NCBI GenBank assembly: GCA_013396635.1
Contig: WBMW01003233.1
Coordinates: 372,018 to 436,017 of the forward strand
Reading direction: 5' to 3'
DNA length: 64,000 nt
Origin: Penelope pileata
Lineage: Eukaryota > Chordata > Aves > Galliformes > Cracidae
Both the position numbers and the translations under genes were made by a program. How positions within the stretch are numbered: position 1 is the stretch's first letter; each line of letters starts with the position of its first letter. Of this stretch, positions 9,177 through 21,977 are shown in pieces. A model generated the notes under the pieces. It saw nothing but the letters and a program-made list of their open reading frames with translations, was not told the origin of the DNA and ran no database searches.

Positions 9177-12100
9177 TTTGAATCAAAACTCTGTATATTG
9201 AATTATTGTTATTTGCTGGAAATGCATGATAAGACAACTTTTTTCAATGACAATGACTATTCCAGAAATAGGGACTAAGTCAAAAGGGATGGCTGAATTC
9301 TCAGCACTTGATTTCTTAGAATCTCCCAAGAACATTATTAACTGAGATTTGACTGTTCATTTCCTTAGATAATGGGTGTGACCATTAGTTTTATTTAGTG
9401 GGATCACATCTTCCCTAATTCAGAGGATTGCAACGCTATTGCTAGGATATTCTGAGGTGTACCTTCAGCTATTTTTAAGCTCATAAAGTCAACTGGATTA
9501 AAAACAAGGTTTTTGTTTGTTTGTTTTTCTCCTCCGTACTGCTGCCTTTCTAAGCTCACCTAGTGAACTGGGCTTCTTGTGGTGGTGTGGGCTCAGGTGG
9601 TAGCAGACTTAGGGGTTGGGAACATACTTTCCCCAGTCGTCTCCCAGAAATGTCTATGTTGTTTTTGAGAGTTTGGCAGCTTCCAGAGCACTTGGTTAGG
9701 AGGGGTACAGCTGGAGGTTTCTGTGACCCTGGCCACCAGCCCATGGAAACATAACACCATGGCATGTAGCTCCATGCAGCTCCCTTGCCCCAGTGCTCCT
9801 CGCCTCTGGTGCAAAGGAGAGGAGCAGCCTCAGCCCCTGCCCTCATGCCTGCACGACAGGGCCACCGACCATCTGCTGAAATCCAGGCTGAAACAGAACT
9901 GCAAGGCAGATTAGTACAGCTTCTGCTAGAAAAGGGTTTTGAAGAATGTTGTAGCCTCTGCTGGGCACTGCTCTTGGCTCGAGCTTACTGTGCCCGCCCT
10001 TTAGAGCTGTAACCAGTAGCCTTGCAGTGCTCCCTTTCATTAGCCACCCGCTAATAAATGCTGCCAGGCACACAACACGTCATCTCTCTATTCACAGAGC
10101 ATTTTTGGCTGTGTAAAAAAGCATTCCTTACTGCCTGTTTCCCTGTCTCTCATGGAAAAACAAGCAGCCAGCTGCACAGCCAGACACCACACCTTGCGTG
10201 GAGCATGGCACAGCAAGAGCTGATACTGAATTACCTGCTGAATGGCCATCCTTTCCTGCACAGTTACATGCCATCTTCTTTCTGGTCCCCTGAACTCAAT
10301 GTACTGTAGACTACATTTTGCAATAGCCCCTTTCCACACCATCATCCCCCTCATGACAAGCTTCTCTCAGCACGAGCACTGCCCACACAGCAGAGGTTAA
10401 AATCAGTGCAAAACCAAAGATTATTTTGTTTTTAGCAGTTCCTCCTAGCACCTTACACTCACGAGCTTCGCAGGGTACTAGGTTTCAGTGAGACTTCATC
10501 CTACTGTGGAGTGTTATTGCTCTCCACAGCTGAGCTTACAACCCCCCTACAATCAGTTGTCAGCTTTTGAACTGATCTTCCTTTCTAGCAGCACTCCCTC
10601 AAGGTCAAACAATTTGTAAGAAAGCATACCAAAAAAGCTGTCCTTGATGACGGAAACTGAACAGACTAAATTTAGCCTTTATAAAATAAGCTGGCTTTGA
10701 GGACAGGAAGTTAAAAAATAAATTGCTAAATGTTTAACTCTTCAAACATCAAAAAAATATACCCTTCTCCGTTGTCACTGTGCTGCCCCACCTCATTCTG
10801 CTCTGGCAGCAGCAATTTGAAGCAGAATGATTTTGTTTTGTCAGAGTTAAAGGAAGGTGAGATGAGAAAATCATACTCCTCCTGACACGCCTGCACCCCA
10901 CGGAGGAGGCTGCGTGGTGTGGCCTTGGGGCTGGCGGTGCAGAACTGAGTATGCTCATGGCCCGTAGATAAGGGTAGAAAAACCCGTCTCCCTGAATTTG
11001 CAATTCTGCAGCTGCTAGCTGTGAAACTTACCTTCCTGCATGAGTTTTTGTCCTGTTATGCCCCAGCCAGGCACTTGCAGAGCATGAAAGGCTGGCAACA
11101 CAGCTCGCTTGGTAAGTGGCTCAGGCACTTCAAAGAGCCCCATCAGTCGTGGCCCAAGCATCCTATTCGTTACTCAGGGTCTTTTTTTTGGTTTTGTTTT
11201 ATATTTCTAATCAAAGAGTAAACTCTCTTTAAAAATACAGGAAGATATGTTTTGGAAAAATCTTTTCCTGACATGAGAAACTACAGTCACAACACTCACA
11301 CATTTCTGCCTGAAAATCTCCAACCAACCCTGGAAGACGCTGAGACTCAGCTATGCTCACTTTGAGATGCAGCAGTCACAATTATCGATCTGCACACGGC
11401 AGGGGTATACACCAGAATGGTGGTGACAGACTGCTATGTAAAATCAGAAGGGCAAACACGCAGACAGCTAAAAAACTAAAACTGAGCAAAAGATGTACAA
11501 TTTTGTTTCTGAGTGCAAAAGCTCCAAGTGAACAGGCATTTGTGCCTCCTGCTCGAGGCTGCTGCTCCAGGCCTTCTCTTGCTGACAGAACTGTTCAGTC
11601 TGGGTTCATTAGACAAATGCAGGAGGTCACACTGAAGAAGGCAGATGGATCTTTCTGCTTTTTACAGGAAACAGAAGTTAAAAACTAGCTTACCATCAGT
11701 TTTCGAGAAATGATTGCTTAGGGTCAAGGGGAACTTTGTGTTCAAAGTGAAAAAAAGGTCCTCAAGAGACTGCACTAAGTTAAGTTGAGGCAGACTCTAT
11801 TACAACAACTCCCATCAATGCTTTTCTAGAAAGCACCAACTGGTACCATGAGACAGAGGGGGCAGGTCCAGGGACGATTAAAATAAAAAGGAGTTCCATG
11901 AAAATGCATTTGAACAAATTGCGCCAATTCAGCTGGAGAGACTGAACGATACCCACTTAAGAAACTCATGATTCACTTAATGGACCATTATCTCAGCATA
12001 GTTGGATGTTTTATTTCGAAGTATATGTTTCTGACTCTCAATGCCTAAAAATAGAATTTCTATTCTCTTTGTGATTCTGAAGAGGCAAAATAAACTCAGC

Positions 12101-15100
12101 AGAAGTGACGAGGTGCACGTGACCTTTGTTAGCAGACTTGCCAGATGTGTAGAACCTATAGAAAAAGATCCAAAATCAAACAGGATAACTTTAAGCTGGA
12201 GAGACCAAAGCCAAACCAACCATTAATAAACAGACAAGCAAAATTCAAGCTCCAAGGTTACAAACATATTCTCTGAAGTTCTCCTGAACAGTCACACTCA
12301 GGTAGTGCTGCACTCTGTGTGGAGGTATTCCACAACTACTGCAACAATAAAAATGTACTGCAGGCTCAAACCTTTTGTAACAGCTCAAACTAGGTACAGG
12401 GAAATGTGCTTAAGAGATCCCTATACAAATAGCATTAATTTTTAAATATGTTTAACAGAGAGCACAAATACGATTAGTGCAAAATGACTTATTTTTAAAT
12501 AATGCATTTCCAAAGACAGAGTAAGCATTAAGGTTACTTGGTATTTAACTCTCTCATCCCAAAACAGACAGATTTATTGAGGCATTTCTCCCATGGCACC
12601 CACGGAGAAAACTGATTAATGCCTCCTACAGTCCAAAAAACTGATTAGCCCCTGTACTATCTGATAAGTTAAAAGTAATACCTTTCTTGAACATGACGCC
12701 AAACTCACAGTATTTCCAACTCTACATAGGTCTGCCACGACTTTTTTTTAGAAACAAAACCCCTACCTCCTCAATCCCTACATCATTAACTCACTCAGAA
12801 AACTAGATTTTTAGCACAGATGTATTATTTACATTTGAGCAGTGTTACTAAAATGCTCTATTCAAAGGAAGAATCTCTTGAAAGAAACTCATTTATGCCT
12901 ATTGGTATGACACAATACTTCAAGAGAAACAAGAGTCCAATATGACCCTTGCAATATTACTTGCTTCTAGCATACAAAGAATCCTGATAATATATTTGTA
13001 TTCCTTGTACAAGGAATACACTTTAGATTTGAGAATAATTTCTGAATAAATGGGAGATCCCTAAATAAAGGCTAACAGGGAGGCAAAATGCTACTTACAA
13101 TATCTTTCTCTCCCCAGTTCATAAAACATTCTTGGAATTAAAAAAAAGTTCACAAAATCCCAAACAAAAATTTTACATGCCCACTTAGCAGTACTCCTTA
13201 TAAGATTTTCTCTCATGTTTGAAGAGTAATTCTTCCTCTCTTTAATTTCAATTTTCTCTAGTCCAACTTTAAACGAGAATCTTTCCATTTAGTTTATTGA
13301 AAAACTAAGCCTTGAGTAGCACTACGAATTAAAGGACATTATTTGAGTTAATTCATTTGAGTCCTTGATGCTTACGCTATAAAATCATGAGAAAAAAATG
13401 TAGTAAACATATATTGGGATTTTTAAATCAATTTGGTTTTGTCACTGTGAACTGGTTGTTTAGAATTAAGTACAATACATCAGGAACTTTTTTTTAAGTA
13501 CCTACCAAAGAGATTGGCTGATATAAAGGTCCAACAAACTAGCAAAGCATAGTGAAAGTCACTTTTGAAAAAAAAGTGCTCAGCATCATTTACACTTCTA
13601 GGTGAACGTATTCAAACTATAAGATTTGTTTCAATCTAACACAGAAGTATTTGATGCTCACAAGTAAACCAACTTGCTCTGAGAAATGACAGCCTGAAGT
13701 ATATTTGCAGCCAATAATTCACTGAAGACTCATACGTTCAAAATTTTATACAAAGACTTGACCATAGAATATTCATAAATGTAAAAGCAATAAAAGGACT
13801 ATGAGAAATAATCCATGAATAATTTAACCGTCTACAAGCCGTTGCACAGCTCCAGGTGAAACTCAGCCATTTCCCCATCAGCCTTGGAGCCCAGCCCTCC
13901 CAAACTGCACATCTAAGTCATTCCTCCTTAGGCACGCAGTGCCAGTCTGTGTAACAGGTAAGTACGTCTGATGTGAAAAAGGCCTAAAAGACTGGGCACT
14001 TAATTCTTTGTAGTTAATCCTCTTTACTCAGTCTTCTTCACATTATACACGAGGTGGCAACAATTCTTCAGCTATCTGGAAAACACACTGGGAGCAGTGG
14101 TGGTGCCATGCCCCAGACTCGCATATGTTTTCTGTACACCGCAGCTGGGTTTCTCTTTCTCTCTCTCTGCATGTCTCTGTTACCTTAATTTCCACCAGCA
14201 GGATTCATTTTTCCAAATCAACCTCCTTTTTCTGTTTACTGTCCTTCATTCTGAAGTTTATGTTGATTTTGTTCTTCTGACCTCTGAACTGAGATTGCAT
14301 CTCAATTTCAACACACTTTTCCTCACTACAGTAAATACATTGAGTAGTCCTAACTATATTTAGATCTGACTGAAACAAATTCTTTCAGTTGTTCAGTGAG
14401 GAAAGAAAACGATTCACTTTAGAAAGAAAAAAAAAATTAAATAAGGTTTTACAAAAGCTAGAAAATTCCAGCATGTTCCTCAGACAGACATCCAGGGACA
14501 CACCTGCCCCAGAACTGGACATTGGACCTAGTGAAACAATGTGGCCAGTATCATTTGGTGGTAGTGAGGGTCCGTAGTGTGAATTCACATAGCCCAAAGC
14601 TTTCATCCTCCAAGATGAGAGCTCAACCTAACGAGCTTTACCCACTGCTCATTAGACATGGGGTCTAAGGAGTGCATCCCTGATCCCCTCAACTCCTCCT
14701 CTTGCTTCCCACTGTGACCCTTCCCCTGGGATCTGGCAGCACTGACGAGGGCACCAGCTGACCTCACAGAAAGAAGAATAGCCAGACTTGGAAGGAGGAA
14801 AGTAACACTGGCTGGAAAAAGCCCTACAGAGACAGACAAATTCCAAGACTGAGTCTGGTGCTCTCTGAGAAAGGAAACAGATAGCACGTTCTGGCTGGAA
14901 AGGCTGAGATACAATCAGCAAAGAGGCCAGGGCTCCCAGGGGTCATGAGAAGTGAGCTATGATTTAAGGGATTCCACCATTTTAAATCCTAAAAGAGCTA
15001 TTAAGCCACCTAATGTCACTTCAGAGGAAAAATGAGTGGACTACCAAGTAGTCATCTCTGAAGCAGATGAGGGTGAGAATGGTGCCCATCTCCCTGGGTT

Positions 15101-15711
15101 GTGGGGCTGGCTGGCAAGGCTGTAGGCCTTGGCTGATTGTAAGGAACAGAGTGCATGACCCAGTCTAGAGGGGAGGAGATGGTCAAGATTGGGATGAAAA
15201 AGTTTCTGCCAAGTAAAGCAAAATGCCCTGCCAGTGGCTGGCATGGGACCCAGAGCTCCTGAGATTCATCATTCCTCTGCTGTCAGCAGATATCCCTAAA
15301 ATCCACTGGCGAAACATCCTGTCCTTCCATAACACTGGGCCAAAAAAAATGAAGACAAGAAGTGCCTGTCATAGTAATTTGCCCACTACAGGATCCAAAC
15401 AGAATTAGCTATTACGGTCCTCTTCCTAACATTCCCCAAAGGCTGATTGCTTAATCTTTCAGGCTTAGCAATGTTGCTTTAAGACAGCTTTTGGGAGGCA
15501 AAGATGGGAATGGCATTTTTGACTTTTTCCCCAAAAGTGAACGTGCTCTCATATAATCTACGAATATGTACATTTAGAAAATTAGCTTTTAATGCATCTG
15601 CAACAGACTTCAACTCACTGACTTGGTGTATCACAATACTTATTGCTAGTGAAAACCAAGAATAAAAATCTAACCCTACATGTGCATCTTTTCTGAGTCT
15701 TTCATATACAC
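9177..15711. other. Intron stretch, mostly single-copy
   Basis: No repeat family or exon was recognised. The segments 9550-10050 and 14600-15250 are more GC-rich than the surroundings and carry several short open frames on both strands with no family resemblance. The only structure that stands out is the perfect palindrome at 12997-13020. Confidence 0.5.
12997..13020. repeat. Perfect 24-bp palindrome
   Basis: TGTATTCCTTGT followed immediately by its exact reverse complement ACAAGGAATACA. The arms are 12 bp with no spacer, centred on GTAC. The surrounding sequence is ordinary AT-rich intron. Confidence 0.97.
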
Positions 15712-16499
15712 CAGTCACGTCCAACCCGTGGCCAGCAGGCCGCATGCGACATGGCAGACATGCATCCCGCCCCGCAGTTAGCACTGTCTGAGCAGAGCCC
15801 AGGAGACAGAGAGGGTGCAGTGTGGTGCTAACTCAGGTTATGACAAATAATTTTATGCAGTTTGATACATTGGCTAAACACAGTCCTGTCAACAGCGAAA
15901 AACAGGCAGCATTGCTTTCTGGAGGAATTTGAGAATAAATTTCAAGATTGCCAAAAAAAATCATTTTTTTTTGTTATATTTGTGACTCCATTTTCAGTCA
16001 ACATAAGTACATTACCAGCAAATTTTGAAATGGAATGTATAGAGTTGAAATCAGACTTTAAAGAAAAATGTGATCATGTCTCTCTACTAGACTTTTATAA
16101 GACCTATCTTTCCAGAGAGAAATATCACAAATATTCACAATCACTCTTTACTCACATCATCACTTCTTGGCAGCACAAACATTTGTGAACAACTGATTTC
16201 AGGGATGAAGCACAGGAAGAGTAAAATTTCAAAAATCTGTGACAAATACCATGAGAACTCACTAAGAATTGGAACCACATCCTTTTAGCTAGGCATTGAT
16301 GCATTAGTTTCACAAAAACAAGGTAAAATATCCCACTAGTTTTATGTTTTGCTGCTCTTTTTTATGATTTAATAAAAAAAAATTAAAAAAAGTTTTGTTA
16401 TCTGTATACATTAACTGTATTATATATATTATATGCAGCCCAAGACTGTTTCTCTTCACTCAGTGCAGCCCAGGTAAGCCAAAATGTTGGACACCCATG
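15712..16499 (+). mobile_element. hAT (Charlie-like) DNA transposon, internally deleted, both ends present
   Basis: The left end CAGTCACGTCCAACCCGTGG and the reverse complement of the right end CATGGGTGTCCAACATTTTG share the GTCCAAC core expected of a hAT terminal inverted repeat (consensus resembling CAGGGGTGTCCAAC). Just inside the left end is GGCCGCATGCG; inside the right end is GGCTTACCTGGGCTGCACTG on the minus strand. Both are typical of this family. Between them lies the C-terminal part of a hAT transposase. The element is 788 bp, so most of the transposase gene has been lost. An exact 8-bp target-site duplication was not found. Confidence 0.75.
15862..16335 (+). pseudogene. Decayed hAT transposase, C-terminal region
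   Basis: The frame from 15862 includes EEFENKFQDCQ, then FFFVIFVTPFSVNISTLPAN, then SDFKEKCDHVSLLDFYKTYL with SREKY. This follows the order seen in Charlie-type hAT transposases and in host proteins derived from them (ZBED/EPM2AIP1/GTF2IRD2 types). After a frame shift near 16185 it continues as EQLISGMKHRKSKISK and ENSLRIGTTSF, then an in-frame stop, then LGIDALVSQKQGKIS. This is the hAT C-terminal dimerisation region. The frameshift and stop show it is dead. The bounds are approximate. Confidence 0.78.
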
Positions 16500-18412
16500 G
16501 TGTACATGATCAAAATTACAGTTAAAGGCTAAAAAAGATAGGATATGGATTATGAGATGAACATGGAACTGCAGACAACCGACAAACACTCAGATACAGA
16601 CCATTCAGCACAACGTTCTGGAGTTGACTTGATTCAGTTTTCAATCTATGGCAATAATAGCCACTTAACAATTACGTCAGAAGTCTCTGTATTATCTGGA
16701 GATAATACAGACTACTTTTACTTTACAGAGGGATAATGTAGAGGGAGAATCTGAAGAGTTTTTTCCAGAACTACAATATTGAACTTTAAAATTACAACAT
16801 TGGAGTAAAAAATTATAGTACTAAACAAAATAAAATTAAACACAATCTAACCATGAAGCCATATTTATATTATTTTATTCCTTCTGATTAATGTTACTGA
16901 ATATAAATAGCATAGAATAAAATCTGTTACTATTCACAATAATTTCCACACTATAAAGCTTACAGTGCATATCTATAACAATTTTTTATTAAACTACCAC
17001 ATTTAAAATCTGAAATACACACTCATATTCTTATTTTTTTTGTATATTTAACCCTAAGAACAATATATATCTCAACAGATGAGCTAAAATGAACTCGGAT
17101 ATTTTTTAATTGTTGATAATATCCCAGAGACTTTTACTACACAGCAAAAGAATCTGGATTTTACTTGTTTTTCTCAGAACAGAGCAACACAGAAGGAGTA
17201 TGAACACCTTGGTATTAGTTGTGCATGACATCACTGTAAGTTTTTTCAGGAGGACAAACTGATTTCATCAGAGGAAACATCAATTTCCAAAGTAAGTGTT
17301 CATAACAGCAGCTTAGCAACTTCTCATTTATAAGGTTATATCAACTTCAGAATGTATGACATTCACTAAAATTCTGTTAGAGACAAAATTGTTAGTTTTT
17401 GACAACAAGTAATACATATAGAATACCAGATTAGATACCTGAAGCTAAACTGCAGGTAAAACAGTTCTCGAGTTCCCTTGAGAGATAGATTTCAATTTAA
17501 TGGAAACTTCTGACATGCTCTCTGTGGTGACAGGGGCAACAAGGTCCAAACTATTTCTCCCAATTGTCCAGAGGAAAAATGAAAGAAATTGATAGAATTC
17601 ATTTAGCATGGTCCAGCAATTATCTTACAACAGACTGAAAAGTTGGATTTCATTTTCTAGATTGTTGGAAGTATTTGTTTATTAAAAAGTAATAAATAAA
17701 TAAGATGAATCATTAAAGATGCACAACAACCCATTTCGTATTTTGGCAAAAAATGTGCACCACTTGTTTTCTGATCTTTTTGTTATTTCTTTAGTAATTA
17801 TAACAAGCTAGTGAATTTGAAATCAGTTCCAGAATGTTTTTGACTGACCTAAATCTCCTTTCTCTTCCATCTCTTGCTTCGTTCCCCCCTCCCTCTTTCT
17901 TTCTCTTTAAAAAAAATACCAACATTTTATACCTCTCAGCTCCTTCAATAAGCCAAGTAATTTGGGCTCAAGCTGAATGCCTAGGCACAGGCATGTAGAG
18001 TCATCTGAGACATCCTGGAGCATGGAAGAGACTACAAGAGGTGGGTAGAAAGGTCATGGCATCCCCATGGGGATGCACTGGCAGTGATCACGTTACACCA
18101 GCACATCTCTGAGGGCACAAGGTGATGATGCTAGCAACCATGGAATTTGCTACATATGCAAATCCCAGCAAAAGACACATAGCACCTCCTGCAAGTATCG
18201 GAGGCCATGAGAAAAAAGTTCATGCTTTGCTTCATACTAGGAAAAAGGTTCTGTAATGCTTTAATTTTTTGAACACAGAAATAAGCATACTGCCCTCTCT
18301 ATGATGCTGTGTAATGTACGGGTGTTAGGGTAAGTGCTGTCACACACATCCATGCTAGATGAAACAGCACAAGAAAGCTGGTACTGGGTATGGAAGAGAT
18401 GGTTTGCCACGT
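16500..18412. other. Intron stretch without recognised features
   Basis: AT-rich single-copy sequence with a pyrimidine tract near 17876-17908. No repeat family, RNA gene or exon was recognised. Confidence 0.6.
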
Positions 18413-18790
18413 AGAATCACAGAATGGTTCAGGTTGGAAAGGACCTTAGAGATCATCTTGTTCCAACCCCCCTGCCATGGGCAAGGACACCTCCCACTAG
18501 ACCAGGTTGCTTAAAGCCCCATCCAGCCTGGCTTTGAATACTTCCAGGGAGGGGGCATCAATGACTTCTCTGAGCAACCTGTTCCAGTGTCTCACCACCC
18601 TCACAGTGAAGAATTTCCTCCTTATATCTAGTCTAAATCTACCCTCTTTCAGTTTGTAGCCATTACCCCTTGTCCTGTCATTACCTATCCTTGTAAAAAG
18701 CCCCTCCCCAGCTTTCCNATGTGCACTTGGGATTGCCCTGACCCGGGTGCAGGACCTTGAACTTAGCTTTGTTGAACTTCACTGAATTCA
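18413..18790 (-). mobile_element. CR1 LINE, 3' part, interrupted by an assembly N
   Basis: Starts with GTAGAATCACAGAATGGTTC, the reverse complement of the CR1 3' end, and runs continuously through the 3' UTR and the end of ORF2 to CCCAGCTTTCC. After a single N at 18718 it resumes with a CR1 segment that belongs several hundred bases further 5' in the element (GGATTGCCCTGACCCGGGTG, antisense of the GQGNP region). A block of CR1 is therefore missing exactly at the N. Confidence 0.92.
18718..18718. other. Single ambiguous base (N) at a CR1 break
   Basis: One N where the CR1 jumps from its terminal ORF2/3' UTR part to an upstream part. It behaves as a collapsed sequence gap rather than an isolated unreadable base. 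Confidence 0.85.
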
Positions 18791-18891
18791 TTCCTATGCA
18801 CCAAAATAATTGCTACTGTCAAAGAAAGAGGGTCCTTAACTTCAAATGTATGTCAACAATGAGAATTTATTTTTGCACTTTTCAGAAAACC

Positions 18892-19165
18892 ATAGAATGG
18901 TTTGAGTTGGAAGGGACCTTAAAGATCACCTAGTTCCAACTCCTTGCCATGGGCAGGGACATGTCTCATTAGATCAGGCTGCCCAGGGCCCCATCCAGCC
19001 TGGCCTTGATTGCCTCCAGGGATGGGGCATCCAAAACTTCTCTGGTGATCCTGTTCCAGGGCCTCACCACCCTCATATAATTTCTTCCTTAGATTTAATC
19101 TAAATCTCCCTTCTTTTAGTTTAAAGCCATTACTCCTTGTTCTATTGCTACACTACCTGATAAAG
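18892..19165 (-). mobile_element. CR1 LINE, short 3' fragment
   Basis: Begins CATAGAATGGTTTGAGTTGG and continues with the CR1 3' UTR antisense blocks ATCACCTAGTTCCAACTCC, CATCCAGCCTGGCCTTGATT and AGTTTAAAGCCATTACTCC, ending near TGATAAAGAACAG. Same orientation as the CR1 about 100 bp to its left, and a separate insertion because it has its own 3' end. Confidence 0.92.
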
Positions 19166-21960
19166 AACAGCTGTTTTCAGATGCACACATAGATACACAA
19201 ATCAACAGCCAAAGCTTACATGAAGGATGCAAATAAGCATTTCCAAAATATTCATCATTATCGCTGTGTTCAGGGAGCACCAAGGTTTAAGAGTTAAGGC
19301 ACAAGAGTTGATCCACTCCTTTGTGCTTGCTGCTTTCCTGCTCTGACTCAAAAAGGAGATGAGCTACTTGCAAAAATCCATTCTTGTTTACTTCAGGAGG
19401 GGTGCATGACATAACCCTAAAAGAAGCAAAAATGGAATTGTTCTGTTTTTTTCACTAACCACCATCACCATGCACCAAAAAAAAAACCCAAAGATCAGCC
19501 CAACTACATCTCTGAGCAGCCATATTCAAGCTTCTGCCTCGAGACACAGACAGTGTTTCTCTTGTTGACACGTGGGTGCTGTGTTTAAGTTATTTTACAG
19601 CACTAATTAGCACGAACAACTCTTAACATATTACAAATTAAACAGGAGAGTTCACACTTTCTTGTTTTTTTCTCCACTGAATAAAACAAAAAAGATTCTC
19701 TCTTCAATATAAACATAATTGCATATTGCAGCCTTGAAAATCTAACACAAGGAAACTAAACACTCTAAATTGCAGCTGTTTTATAAACGTCTTGATACTT
19801 CATGAGTTTGCCTCAATAACTCAAGACTTTTGCACTTGAGTCATACAGAGCAACACATGAGCAAGCAGTCACAGTTCCTCTGTAATGCCACCCAGGGCAG
19901 AGCCACAGTGCAAATGACTCTCCTCACTTCAGCAGCTTGTCCATGACTGCAGTCCATTATGGAGGGGTGAGTTGGCCAGTTGGCACTTAACAGATGTGTT
20001 GGCCATGGCAAGGAGTCCATCTTGGGTGTGCTTACCAAGCAATAAGCTTCATAGTCACAGCCGGACCCGCAAAGATCAATGGGCAAACCACTTGCATTTC
20101 CAGCTGCGAACACACCAGTTTTACAGAGAAACACTAAAACAACTATGGAAATGAGCAATTATAGAAAGTTCTGACAAGGAAGGTTTCTTATACCCTCATT
20201 ACTTACACATCAGAGGGAGTTAAGTACTTCAGATGAACTTTGCAGAGGAAAAAAAAAAATCCCCAACAAATAAAACCAGTTAAAAGAAATCCACCAAACT
20301 TAGTCAGCCAGTGCTGGTCCCAAGTTACTTAGATGATCAAATAAATTAAAAGCACTGTGTAAGCACCATTTGAGACAGCGTGTGCCTGCCTCCCTCTAGC
20401 ACAGCCTCCAGCCTGCACATCGAACATGGTGCTGGGGCAGACTGCGGATAGCATGTGGCAGGAAATGGATGCTGAAATCGCCCACCTCTTACTGAACCAA
20501 GATGCCTCCAGCTGCCTCTGGTAGCGCACCTCCCGTTAAAAGAGAAAAGTGCTGTTGATAACATCACCCCTGAAAATTTGCCTTGCCACAGCCTGGCAAG
20601 TAAACTACCATCAAAATATTCTCCCTCTCTCTCCTGCCCAGTAAATCTTAAAACCTGTAAATCGGACCAGTTTCAAAAGGATGCATCAGAAGGATCCCAT
20701 CTCAGAACAGCCTCGTAACTGCAACTCGTAAACCATAAAAAGCCTCATAAATAGAGCTCTCCTTGAGAGTGCTGGAGATGGATTTCAATCTCTTCAGGCA
20801 CCAGTGCAAACTGAAGGCAGGTCTTCCACATCATTAGTGGTTAAGTGATCCATGCTTCTGGGTAAAAAGAGGGCATGAACATTACCTGCTACTTCTATAC
20901 TACAAATACAAGGTTTGGGGGCACTTAATGCAGAGGCTGAGCCAGAGCAGCATAAGTTTTAAAATCTCAACTGCCAGGTCACATACCCTGGACAGGAGAT
21001 AGATGGATAGATCACCTGTTTCCCTAGGCCTGATTAGACACAGACATCACTGAGCTGTTCCACTTTTTAAAAGCACCACATACACACAAACAAGATTTTA
21101 GGTCCTCAGAAATGTAATATATATGATTAAAAAAAATCCCAACCCTCCAATTTTTGTGGTCAAAAAGAAGATTTAAGGATTTCAGTTCTGAATTCTGGCA
21201 CTGAAATCCTTATTGATGTTCTATTTCAGGAATAGATCAGGCTAAAAGCCATTTACTTTGCTGTGCAGAGGATCTGATCCTTTCCAGAAGAGAAAAGGAA
21301 AGTCAGATCCATACTCACATATGACCAGGTGTCCAAATGACTAGCCAACACAGACATAATTTAGAGCGACAGCAGCGCTGTGAGAAGACTGTTTATAATG
21401 CCATTACAAGATTTTAATAGAATGACTCACAGTTAATGCACACCCAGGTGGTCTTCACAGACAGATGAGGTACTTCATCACGCTACATGGTAACAAGAAC
21501 TTTGATATACAAGAGCCTATTCTTCAAATGCAGAAAGCATTTCTGAGGAATCTGTTCAACTTCAAACCCAATGATTCTACCGCTTAGACAGCAATTTATA
21601 TTCAGCTAATAGCTAATCTAGTGCCTGCATAGGACATAATTGATAACTTTATTCCTTTATTATCCTTGTACGTAATGACAAGCTTTATCACCACTTTTTT
21701 TTTTTCCTTCCTTCCCTTTTAAAAACTGAATTCTTGTTATATGGAAGGAAAATAACAGTTATATTTTACTGTCAGTCACAGATATTGCAATTCTATTAAA
21801 TTTAACAATTGTACTGAAAGGTCTTTGCTTGGACTATGCAAAGCCAGCTGCATTAGCCTGAAGACTAACTGCAGCAGCTGTGCTACGTGAAGAGTACAGC
21901 AAAGTCAGTGCCAATACACCCATGCACTTAAGACACTAAAGGAAGGGAATTCTTGCCAAC

Positions 21961-21977
21961 TTTTTTTTTTTTTTTTT
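21961..21977. repeat. Poly-T tract (17 nt)
   Basis: Uninterrupted T run. No retroposed body was recognised on the minus strand beside it. Confidence 0.9.
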
